Source of the DNA: JBBDWJ01 sp040902925
GTDB lineage: Bacteria > Acidobacteriota > Terriglobia > Bryobacterales > UBA6623
Reading direction: 5' to 3'
Assembly: GCA_040902925.1 (NCBI GenBank)
Contig: JBBDWJ010000376.1
Coordinates: forward strand, 1-10,358
DNA: 10,358 nucleotides
The position numbers and the translations under genes were made by a program. Below, piece by piece: positions 4,936 to 10,358 of this stretch. The notes below the pieces were generated by a model. That model had not been told where the DNA came from. It ran no database searches and was given only the letters and a program-made list of their open reading frames with translations. The first letter of the stretch is position 1. Each line of letters opens with the position of its first letter.

Positions 4936-6750
4936 TTGGCCTACAAACCCATCGAATCTTACGGCGTTATCGGAGACATGCATTCGGTGGCCCTGGTTGG
5001 CCATGACGGCTCGATCGACTGGTGCTGCCTTCCCTATTTCGATTCGCCCAGCATATTCGCCTCGATTTTGGACGAGCACAAGGGCGGGTATTTCCAGATC
5101 ACCGCCACGCAGAACGGGACTCTGCGGCAGATGTATCTGCCGGAAACCAACGTTCTGGTGACACGGTTTTTGAGCCACGAAGGGGTCGGGGAAGTCATTG
5201 ATTTCATGCCGGTTCGGCACCAGCGCCGCGGCAACGAAGAGGCGCGGTTCCACCAGATCGTGCGCGTCGCCCAGGCGGTGCGCGGCAGCGTCAGCTTCCG
5301 GATGCAATGCCACCCCGCGTACGATTTTGCGCGCCAGAAACACAACCTGACCGTGAACCACCGTGGCGCCGTTTTCGAGCTGCCCGCGGTCAAGTTCGGC
5401 CTGATTAGTCCTTATCCACTTACGCGCCACGCTGAAGGCGTAGAAGTCGAGTTTTGCCTCAATGAGGGCGAGCAGGCCACGTTCGTGTTCCGGCATGACG
5501 ATAGCGGCTGCGGTACGGAATTTCTCGAGGCCATGCTCGACGGCGAGGAAGCGCGGCGACACACGGTAGCGTACTGGCGGGGCTGGCAGTCCAAGAACAA
5601 ATACGAGGGCCGCTGGCGCGAAATGGTTGACCGCTCGGCGCTGGTTCTCAAGCTGCTCACCTTCGAGCCCACCGGGGCGATCGTCGCCGCGCCGACCTGC
5701 GGACTTCCCGAGGAAATCGGCGGCGTACGCAATTGGGACTATCGCTACACCTGGATTCGCGACGCCGCCTTCACGACCTATGCTTTCATGCGACTCGGAT
5801 ACACCGAGGAGGCCGCCAATTTCATGAGCTGGCTGCAAGACCGCGTTCGCGAGGAAGACACCCCCACCGGCCCGCTGCAGATCATGTACACGATTCATGG
5901 CCACCACGAGCTGCCCGAGCAGATTCTGGATCACCTGGAGGGCTATCGCGGTTCGAGCCCCGTACGAGTCGGCAACGCCGCCGCCAAGCAGCTTCAGCTC
6001 GACATCTACGGCGAGCTCATCGATTCGATTTATCTCTACGACAAGTACGGCACGCCGATCGCTTACGATTCGTGGAAGCAGATCCGCAGCATGCTCGACT
6101 GGGTGTCCAACAACTGGGAGCAGCCCGATGACGGCATCTGGGAGGTTCGCGGCGGCAGGCAGCAGTTCGTCTATTCCAAGATGCAATGCTGGGTGGCGCT
6201 CGACCGCGGTCTGCGGCTGGCTCAAAAACGCAGCCTGCCGATCGAGCGGCTGCGTCTGCGGCGGGAGCGCGACCGCATCTACGAAACGATCATGGAGAAA
6301 GGGTGGGACGCCAAGCGCCGCACCTTCGTGCAATATTTTGGCTCCGACGCCATCGACGCCAGCAACCTGCTGATGCCCCTGGTGCTGTTCATCTCGCCGA
6401 CCGATCCTCGCATGCTGGGCACGATCGAGCGCACCATGGAGGAGCTGATCTCCGACAGCCTGGTGCACCGCTACGAAATCGGCAAAGGGGCCGGAGACGG
6501 GCTAACGGGCCGCGAAGGCACCTTTTCGATGTGTACGTTTTGGCTGGTCGAAGCGCTGGCGCGAGCCGGGCGGCTCGAAGAGGCGAGGCTGATCTTCGAA
6601 AAGATGCTTACCTACGCCAACCACCTCGGCCTCTACGCGGAAGAGATCGGACCCAGCGGCGAGGCCTTGGGCAACTTTCCGCAGGCGTTTACCCACCTGG
6701 GATTGATCAGCGCCGCGTTCAGTCTCGACCGGCAATTAAGCAAGAGGTAG
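4936..6750 (+). CDS. GH15 glycoside hydrolase (glucoamylase/trehalase-like)
   Basis: A 604-residue enzyme expected to hydrolyse alpha-glucosidic bonds from oligosaccharides or trehalose with inversion. The N-terminal part (about 1-200), starting YKPIESYGVIGDMHSVALVG, is the trehalase-like beta-domain typical of bacterial GH15 proteins. The (alpha/alpha)6 catalytic domain follows (about 220-590). Diagnostic motifs are GGVRNWDYRYTWIRDAAF (263-280), DDGIWE with E403 as likely general acid, and YAEEIGPSGEALGNFPQAFTH, where E569/E570 hold the likely general base. Both acidic sites are present and the length is normal. No signal peptide is seen, so it is probably cytoplasmic. TTG 4936 is preferred: the GH15 sequence starts immediately after it, and GGAG (4925-4928) is 7 bases upstream. 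Relatives include glucoamylases and actinobacterial trehalases, so the substrate cannot be settled from sequence. No trehalose or glycogen synthesis gene is adjacent. Confidence 0.93.
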   Translation: MAYKPIESYGVIGDMHSVALVGHDGSIDWCCLPYFDSPSIFASILDEHKGGYFQITATQNGTLRQMYLPETNVLVTRFLSHEGVGEVIDFMPVRHQRRGNEEARFHQIVRVAQAVRGSVSFRMQCHPAYDFARQKHNLTVNHRGAVFELPAVKFGLISPYPLTRHAEGVEVEFCLNEGEQATFVFRHDDSGCGTEFLEAMLDGEEARRHTVAYWRGWQSKNKYEGRWREMVDRSALVLKLLTFEPTGAIVAAPTCGLPEEIGGVRNWDYRYTWIRDAAFTTYAFMRLGYTEEAANFMSWLQDRVREEDTPTGPLQIMYTIHGHHELPEQILDHLEGYRGSSPVRVGNAAAKQLQLDIYGELIDSIYLYDKYGTPIAYDSWKQIRSMLDWVSNNWEQPDDGIWEVRGGRQQFVYSKMQCWVALDRGLRLAQKRSLPIERLRLRRERDRIYETIMEKGWDAKRRTFVQYFGSDAIDASNLLMPLVLFISPTDPRMLGTIERTMEELISDSLVHRYEIGKGAGDGLTGREGTFSMCTFWLVEALARAGRLEEARLIFEKMLTYANHLGLYAEEIGPSGEALGNFPQAFTHLGLISAAFSLDRQLSKR

Positions 6751-6770
6751 TGGCTGAGGCTGAGCCACCG

Positions 6771-6786
6771 CCGTGGATTGCCACGG
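6771..6786 (+). terminator. Weak hairpin downstream of the GH15 gene
   Basis: CCGTGG (6771-6776) pairs perfectly with CCACGG (6781-6786) around ATTG, 20 bases after the GH15 stop. No T-run follows, so intrinsic termination is uncertain. A TACACT box at 6798-6803 could be the -10 of the next gene; its -35 is poor. Confidence 0.3.
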
Positions 6787-6845
6787 GCCCTCCGGGGTAC
6801 ACTGTCGGTTTGCCGGCCCCTCTACGGCCGCGGAAGGATCCCCCG

Positions 6846-7767
6846 ATGTCAGCCGTGCGAAAGGCCGCCCCTTGGTGGGCTGTTTTGATTGTCTGCTTGC
6901 TGCTTGCGGCCGGGTGCTCCGGCCCGTCCGGCGGATCGCCGGAAAGCGGTTCGGCGCTTGCCGAGGCTTTGCTATTCTACGCCAGTTTTGACGACGGCTG
7001 GGACGCCGGCTTTGCCGGCGGCGACCCCCCCCACCCGCTCGCCCCAGAACCGGGACCGCCGCCTCTACAGCGCCCCCTCTTACGACGAGCAGGAAAACGC
7101 TACGCCCGGACTCGTCAGTTTCGATATCGAGATCGCCTCCGACGCAGGCCACTTCGGGCATGCCCTGAAGTTCAACAAGAAGAACGAGCAGGCGGTTTTC
7201 TACCGCGCCCAAGACAACGTGGCGTACTCGGAATCGGGTTGGACGGGCACGGTTTCGTTCTGGCTGAGCCTTGACCCGGCCGTGGATCTCGAGCCCGGCT
7301 TCTGCGACCCCATCCAGATCACCGACTCGGCATACAACGACGCCTGCCTCTGGGTGGATTTCACACGCGATAACCCGCGGCAATTCCGGCTAGGCGTTTT
7401 CGGCGACCTGGCGGTGTGGAATCCCGAGGATATCGCGCCCGACAAGAACCCAAACTTCCTGAATCGGCTGGTGGTAGTCGAGCAGCCGCCGTTTGCGCGC
7501 GGCCAGTGGACCCACGTCGCCATTACTCACGAAGGGCTCGGCAGCGGCAAGGGCGCCGCTAAGCTGTACCTCAACGGCAAGCTGCAGGGCGAGGCTACGG
7601 GGATTTCCGAACCCTTTACGTGGGACGCCGCCAAGGCAGCCATCCGGCTGGGCGTCAGCTACGTGGGACTATACGATGAGATCGCGGTCTTTAACCGTCC
7701 GTTGACGGACCAGGAGATTCAAACGCTATACACGTTAGAAGGTGGCGTCGGGAGCATCCGCCAGTAA
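6846..7767 (+). pseudogene. LamG-like lipoprotein, frameshifted at a poly-C run
   Basis: The gene reads in two frames that join at eight C (7025-7032). The first part, from ATG 6846 with GGAAGGA 7 bases upstream, encodes a lipoprotein signal (MSAVRKAAPWWAVLIVCLLL, then AAGC with C24) and FYASFDDGWDAGFAGGD. The second part continues one base over with RRLYSAPS, GHFGHALKFNKKN, WTGTVSFWLSLDP, PFARGQWTHVAITHEGLGSG, AKLYLNGKLQGE and GLYDEIAVFNRPLTDQEIQT, the strand order of a concanavalin/LamG jelly roll. Seven C would restore one frame of 306 residues ending at TAA 7765-7767. As given, translation yields 142 residues with an unrelated tail. It may be a sequencing error, a real mutation, or phase variation by slippage. 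The protein would be anchored to a membrane and may bind carbohydrate; the ligand is unknown. Confidence 0.8.
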
Positions 7768-7807
7768 GTCTGGCGGCCGGCGACCACAGGAGGACATTCG
7801 ACAAGCC

Positions 7808-7975
7808 ATGGCTCAGCGGGAAAAACGCATCAAACACAAGCTCGTCTGCGATTGCGGAGCAGAATTACAGATGACGGTCGTCGTCACCTGGGAGGAAGGC
7901 AACCTCGAAAGCACACAGCAGCGGATTGAAGGCAAGGAGTTCTGGCAGCACATGCTGCACTGTGTAGGGGAGTGA
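7808..7975 (+). CDS. 55-residue Cys/His protein, possible metal-binding mini-protein
   Basis: A small basic protein: MAQREKRIKHKLVCDCGAEL at the N-terminus, a beta-strand-like middle (QMTVVVTWEEGN), and EFWQHMLHCVGE at the end. C14 and C16 (CDC) together with H48, H51 and C52 (HMLHC) could bind one zinc ion, but the spacing is not a standard zinc ribbon. I do not recognise the family. ATG 7808 is chosen because the protein reads well from there. A strong AGGAGGA (7788-7794) lies upstream, though its 13-base spacing is longer than usual, and no start codon sits at the ideal distance. The gene follows the LamG-like gene by 40 bp and may share its transcript. The good Shine-Dalgarno sequence and clean ending favour a real gene. 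Confidence 0.65.
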   Translation: MAQREKRIKHKLVCDCGAELQMTVVVTWEEGNLESTQQRIEGKEFWQHMLHCVGE

Positions 7976-7987
7976 GACGCACCACGA

Positions 7988-8024
7988 GTTCAGGACCGCC
8001 ACGCGTTCAGGACCGCCACGCGTT
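7988..8024. repeat. 17-bp exact tandem duplication
   Basis: GTTCAGGACCGCCACGC (7988-8004) is repeated exactly at 8005-8021 and begins a third copy (GTT, 8022-8024). It starts 13 bases after the stop of the 55-residue gene, in the 178-bp gap before the MOSC gene. It is probably a recent slippage duplication; a paired binding site is possible. The rest of the gap shows no clear promoter. Confidence 0.75.
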
Positions 8025-8153
8025 TTTGGAATTTGTCCGCGGCAGCGTTGCGCTTCGAAGTGAGTGTTGCGGCTTCAAAGTACCTCCGCGACGGCAGGGC
8101 AAACAGGAAACGAGACGCGGTGACACCGCAAGCCGAACCGGCGGAGGGCAAAA

Positions 8154-8609
8154 ATGGGTCGTGTCACGAACATCTATTTGCGGCCTTCGAGCCGCACACC
8201 GGTGCGCGAGGTGACCACCGCCGAAGCGCGGGCGGGAGCGGGCCTCGTCGGCGACCACGCCCGCGGCGGCAACCGGCAGGTCACCTTGATGGAGAGCAAG
8301 GCCTGGCTGGCCGCGCTGAACGATCTCGGACGCGAAAACCTGCCGCCGGCGGGGCGGCGCGCCAATGTGGTGGTAGACGACTTTTCGCTCGAGCAGGCGA
8401 TCGGCCGGCGCATCCAGGTCGGCGAGTGTGTGATCGAAGTCGTCGCCGAGCTGCGGCCGTGCAAGCTGATGGAAGACGTGACGCCGGGATTGATGCACGC
8501 GCTCGAGCCGGAGTGCCGCGGCGGCGCGTATGGCCGCGTCGTACAGTCGGGCCGGATCGAGGCCGGCGCACTGGTCCAGTTGCTCCCCGAACTAGTCGCT
8601 GCCGAATAG
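8154..8609 (+). CDS. MOSC-domain protein
   Basis: A 151-residue protein that is essentially one MOSC domain, the beta-barrel fold named from the molybdenum-cofactor sulfurase C-terminus. Family marks are AGLVGDHARGGNRQVTLME (29-47), RRANVVVDDFSLEQAIGRRI (68-87) and a conserved cysteine at 103 in ELRPCKLMEDVTPGLMHAL. Stand-alone MOSC proteins are thought to handle sulfur or molybdenum-cofactor substrates, as in YiiM-type proteins that reduce N-hydroxylated compounds; the substrate here is unknown. ATG 8154 has GGAGGG (8143-8148) at 5-base spacing. The next gene starts 19 bp after the stop with its own strong Shine-Dalgarno sequence, so the two are probably one operon. No molybdopterin biosynthesis or molybdoenzyme gene is in view. 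The protein has no signal peptide and should be cytoplasmic. Confidence 0.9.
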   Translation: MGRVTNIYLRPSSRTPVREVTTAEARAGAGLVGDHARGGNRQVTLMESKAWLAALNDLGRENLPPAGRRANVVVDDFSLEQAIGRRIQVGECVIEVVAELRPCKLMEDVTPGLMHALEPECRGGAYGRVVQSGRIEAGALVQLLPELVAAE

Positions 8610-8628
8610 AGCCGCCAGGAGGTTGCCG

Positions 8629-9132
8629 ATGAATCCACGATTCGCGGGCTTTGTTGCGATCGCGGTGTGTTGTGCCGCCGCCTTCGTAGGCGTCTCTTGC
8701 GGCGGCCCCAGCCAGGAGCAGGCCCCGATCACGGCCGAAAAGAAGGCCCCGCCGCCGGCGGCCAAGCCTCCCGACGAAAGCCGGCGGTTTCCGAGCGCCC
8801 ACCAGGTGAAGCACGAAGTCGTTGACGACCACCTGCTCGGCAAAGATTTTCTGCCCGGAGGCAATCTCGCCGAGTACGAGCGCGACGGGAAGAAGTATCA
8901 ACAGTTCCTGATCAGCCGCGAATCCCCCGACCAAGCCACGTTCCTGATGATGGATTTCAAGAACGAGCTCCGCGACGCCAAGTTCATCGGCCACTTCGGA
9001 GGCTATTTCGGCTTCGACGGCGACACGCCGATCCTGCTGTTCCCACGCAACAACTTTCTGGCTGGCATCGCCGGCCTGCCGCGGGAAGAAGCCGATCTGG
9101 TAGCCCGCGATTTCGCGGCCCGCCTCAACTAG
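8629..9132 (+). CDS. Putative lipoprotein of unknown function
   Basis: A 167-residue exported protein. The signal peptide (1-23) ends at VGVSC, making C24 the likely lipidated residue; the glycine at -3 is not the classical lipobox leucine, so lipidation is likely but unproven. A proline/alanine/lysine linker (about 30-50) leads to a compact domain. Visible blocks are DDHLLGKDFLPGGNLAEYER, YQQFLISRESPDQATFLMMD, KFIGHFGGYFGFDGDTPILL and NNFLAGIAGLPREEADLVAR. This resembles planctomycete and acidobacterial proteins of unknown function (perhaps DUF6599-like), which I cannot confirm. ATG 8629 is chosen over TTG 8623 because AGGAGG (8617-8622) abuts the TTG and sits 6 bases from the ATG. It is probably co-transcribed with the MOSC gene. 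Its stop codon TAG lies inside the left end of a palindromic repeat, so the original C-terminus may have differed. Confidence 0.82.
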   Translation: MNPRFAGFVAIAVCCAAAFVGVSCGGPSQEQAPITAEKKAPPPAAKPPDESRRFPSAHQVKHEVVDDHLLGKDFLPGGNLAEYERDGKKYQQFLISRESPDQATFLMMDFKNELRDAKFIGHFGGYFGFDGDTPILLFPRNNFLAGIAGLPREEADLVARDFAARLN

Positions 9133-9313
9133 CCCGCATATTTCACAAGGGGCCGCAGCGAGAGGCGTCAGAAGCCCGTGGATACAAGGCGCGCGAAGGT
9201 TGGCGCGCGGAGGCGTACTTGGACAGTACGGTGAGCACGGCAACCGAGCGCAACGCAGTAGACGCGGGCTTATCACGCCTCGCAGCCGACTCCTTGTGAA
9301 ATTTGCGGGCTAG
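9129..9313. repeat. 185-bp imperfect palindromic element with 22-bp terminal inverted repeats
   Basis: The ends are inverted copies: CTAGCCCGCATATTTCACAA plus GG (9129-9150) against its complement at 9292-9313, 21 of 22 matching. Symmetry continues inward with gaps: GAGGCGTCAGAAGCCCG (9162-9178) mirrors the complement of 9265-9281. The centre is CGTACT-TGGAC-AGTACG (9214-9230). The whole segment could fold into one long hairpin in DNA or RNA. CTAG at both ends could be part of the element or a duplicated 4-bp target. The size, lack of coding sequence and gene-end position fit a MITE-like or REP-like dispersed repeat. A bidirectional terminator role between the convergent transcripts is plausible. 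Confidence 0.8.
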
Positions 9314-9325
9314 GGCCAACCCAGA

Positions 9326-9344
9326 GGGCCGCCGCAAGCGGTCC
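9326..9344. terminator. Hairpin between convergent genes
   Basis: GGGCCGC (9326-9332) pairs with GCGGTCC (9338-9344), 7 bp with one G-T pair and a CGCAA loop. It lies 36 bases beyond the stop of the minus-strand cysteine-rich gene. No T-run is present on either strand, so it is a candidate terminator only. Confidence 0.3.
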
Positions 9345-9379
9345 ACGCCATACAACGCGATTCCGCAACGGCAAGAAGT

Positions 9380-9655
9380 TTAGCGGAGATGGTCATCACA
9401 AGTGCAGCAGTCGCTGCACGACCCGCAACGTTCGCAGATGTGGTTGCCACACGCGTCGCGCGTGCAGCGGGCGCAGATCTCGGTGGAAGGCTCGCCGCAA
9501 ATGTAGCAGCGAAAGCCTGTCTCGGTCGCGGCGCCGGAAGGCTCTTGCGATGGGGCTTCCACCGCCGAGATAACTTCTGACTCGCTAATCGGTTCCGAAT
9601 ACTCCATACGAAGTTCGATCTGCTTCCTCTTGCGCCCGCGCGGGCGCGAAGTCAT
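9380..9655 (-). CDS. Cysteine-rich zinc-finger-like small protein
   Basis: A 91-residue protein with two parts. Residues 1-47 are charged and probably disordered, opening with a very basic TSRPRGRKRKQ patch that could touch nucleic acid. Residues 50-89 contain twelve cysteines and two histidines. C50-x2-C53, C61-x2-C64 and C69-x2-H72 are spaced like the start of a B-box or similar cross-brace zinc finger. C74-x2-C77, C80-x2-C83, C84, C86 and H89 could bind further zinc. I do not recognise a named bacterial family. The start ATG (9655-9653) follows the stop TGA of the upstream gene with no base between, giving TGAATG, so the two are almost certainly co-transcribed and translationally coupled. 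Protein-protein contact through the zinc domain is a guess. Confidence 0.75.
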   Translation of the reverse strand: MTSRPRGRKRKQIELRMEYSEPISESEVISAVEAPSQEPSGAATETGFRCYICGEPSTEICARCTRDACGNHICERCGSCSDCCTCDDHLR

Positions 9656-10186
9656 TCAGCGCGGCTTAATAGCCAGTTGACCGCGGCAGCGTTGGGCCTC
9701 GCTATCGGCGATCTCCATGGCCTCTTCCTGCTGCACGGCGACCTGGCGCATGTACTCCTTCAGAATGTCCATCGCGGCATCGCCCTTGCCACGCGCCGAG
9801 TCCAACAAATCGGCTACAGGACCGCTTTGATACGCGCGCACCCCGCCCGCCACCGAGCCGACCGTCGAGCTGACCCGGTCGAGCCACAGAAACGTGTCGA
9901 TGACATACGAAAGCTTCTCGGGCGAGCGTCCTAGCGCCTCGGCGGAGAGCTTCAGGTTCTGCAGGTCGGTGTGCAGACCCTCCTGTTGATCGACGTAGGC
10001 GGCGGGCGCGCCGTCCTGGAGCCACTCCTTGGGCCGCACCTCACCGAGCACGGTCCTGGTCTGCTCGACGTTGGCAACGAGTTCCTTGCTGAGCGAGACG
10101 ACCTCCCAGCGCGGCAGCATGCCCTCGCTTTGGGCGCTCGCAAGACAAAATGCGCCGCACAATGCGCCCGTCAACAGCAGCTTCAT
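9656..10186 (-). CDS. Secreted helical protein of unknown function
   Basis: A 176-residue protein with a Sec signal peptide, MKLLLTGALCGAFCLASA, likely cut before QSEG. The mature part appears all-helical: PRWEVVSLSKELVANVEQTR, the block LHTDLQNLKLSAEALGRS (about 75-95), EKLSYVIDTFLWLDRVSSTV, and a C-terminal amphipathic stretch ILKEYMRQVAVQQEEAMEIA. I know of no assigned function and see no catalytic motif. ATG 10186 is preferred because the signal peptide then starts in the canonical way and a candidate promoter would start RNA at about that base. ATG 10195 (adding MAY) and TTG 10222 are alternatives, and none has a Shine-Dalgarno sequence. The stop directly abuts the ATG of the cysteine-rich gene, so the pair forms a two-gene operon pointing toward the palindromic repeat. 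Confidence 0.75.
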   Translation of the reverse strand: MKLLLTGALCGAFCLASAQSEGMLPRWEVVSLSKELVANVEQTRTVLGEVRPKEWLQDGAPAAYVDQQEGLHTDLQNLKLSAEALGRSPEKLSYVIDTFLWLDRVSSTVGSVAGGVRAYQSGPVADLLDSARGKGDAAMDILKEYMRQVAVQQEEAMEIADSEAQRCRGQLAIKPR

Positions 10187-10193
10187 ATAAGCC

Positions 10194-10222
10194 ATGGTAG
10201 TTGTATGCGAATCGGCTGACAA
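10194..10222 (-). promoter_or_regulatory. Candidate promoter of the minus-strand pair
   Basis: On the minus strand TTGTCA (10222-10217) is separated by 17 bases from TACCAT (10199-10194). Each is a fair match to the sigma-70 hexamers, at ideal spacing. RNA would begin about 7 bases on, near the ATG at 10186, giving a leaderless or nearly leaderless message. That agrees with the missing ribosome-binding site. The remaining bases to 10358 show no gene. Confidence 0.35.
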
Positions 10223-10358
10223 CCGCGTACGTCATCAGGCACGCGGGAAAAAGCACCTTAGCCGCCCGGAGCGCTCAGCGGGCTGTTCACCGTAAACACG
10301 GAAGCTAGCTACTTTCCCACTTAAAATTGTGAAAGGTGCCGCAGGGCGAACTGATGGG

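Noticed and set aside
3898..6468. An 856-codon open frame on the minus strand across cutC and the GH15 gene
   Set aside because: It runs antisense through two genes with clear family motifs. Its translation is rich in Ala, Arg, Gly and His with no domain pattern, which is typical of an antisense shadow in GC-rich codons.
8281..9276. A 331-codon minus-strand frame opposite the MOSC and lipoprotein genes
   Set aside because: It is antisense to two genes that have strong ribosome-binding sites and recognisable features, and its translation is low-complexity Arg, Ala and Pro.
9143..9355. A 70-codon minus-strand frame over the palindromic element
   Set aside because: It is almost wholly inside the repeat, so it is probably a translation of repeat DNA, not a gene.

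Overview
The window looks like the chromosome of a GC-rich environmental bacterium of the Acidobacteriota (Bryobacterales/Solibacter type) or Planctomycetota. I infer this from gene style, not from a marker gene: small secreted and lipoprotein genes of unknown function, a LamG-type lipoprotein, a GH15 enzyme, a CutC-family protein and several TTG or GTG starts. Three sampled 60-base lines of the 0.36-3.37 kb segment are about 53-58% GC. Three sampled lines of the right-hand chromosome are about 62-73%. The left segment is therefore probably foreign.

Positions 1-356 hold a non-coding stretch and a complete selenocysteine tRNA gene (selC, UCA anticodon, encoded CCA). A perfect 33-bp copy of the tRNA 3' end and the next 8 bases recurs at 3374-3406. 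The two copies bracket about 3 kb holding a small ribbon-helix-helix protein, an N6-adenine DNA methyltransferase and a BsuBI/PstI-family restriction endonuclease. The three genes overlap end to end (4 bp, then 17 bp). A fragment resembling a helix-turn-helix domain lies just before the right repeat. The simplest reading is a minimal restriction-modification island inserted at selC, with no integrase of its own. This is the main find in the window.

From 3.5 to 9.1 kb the plus strand carries ordinary chromosomal genes: a small secreted protein, a CutC-family protein, a GH15 glucoamylase/trehalase-like enzyme, a LamG-like lipoprotein whose frame breaks at a run of eight C, a 55-residue Cys/His protein, a MOSC-domain protein and a second lipoprotein. 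The last two probably form an operon. Apart from that pair, no common pathway is evident.

At 9129-9313 lies a 185-bp imperfect palindrome with 22-bp terminal inverted repeats. Its left end supplies the stop codon of the upstream lipoprotein gene. It separates the plus-strand genes from a convergent minus-strand pair: a secreted protein followed, with no gap, by a cysteine-rich zinc-finger-like protein. No CRISPR array, rRNA or transposase gene was seen.
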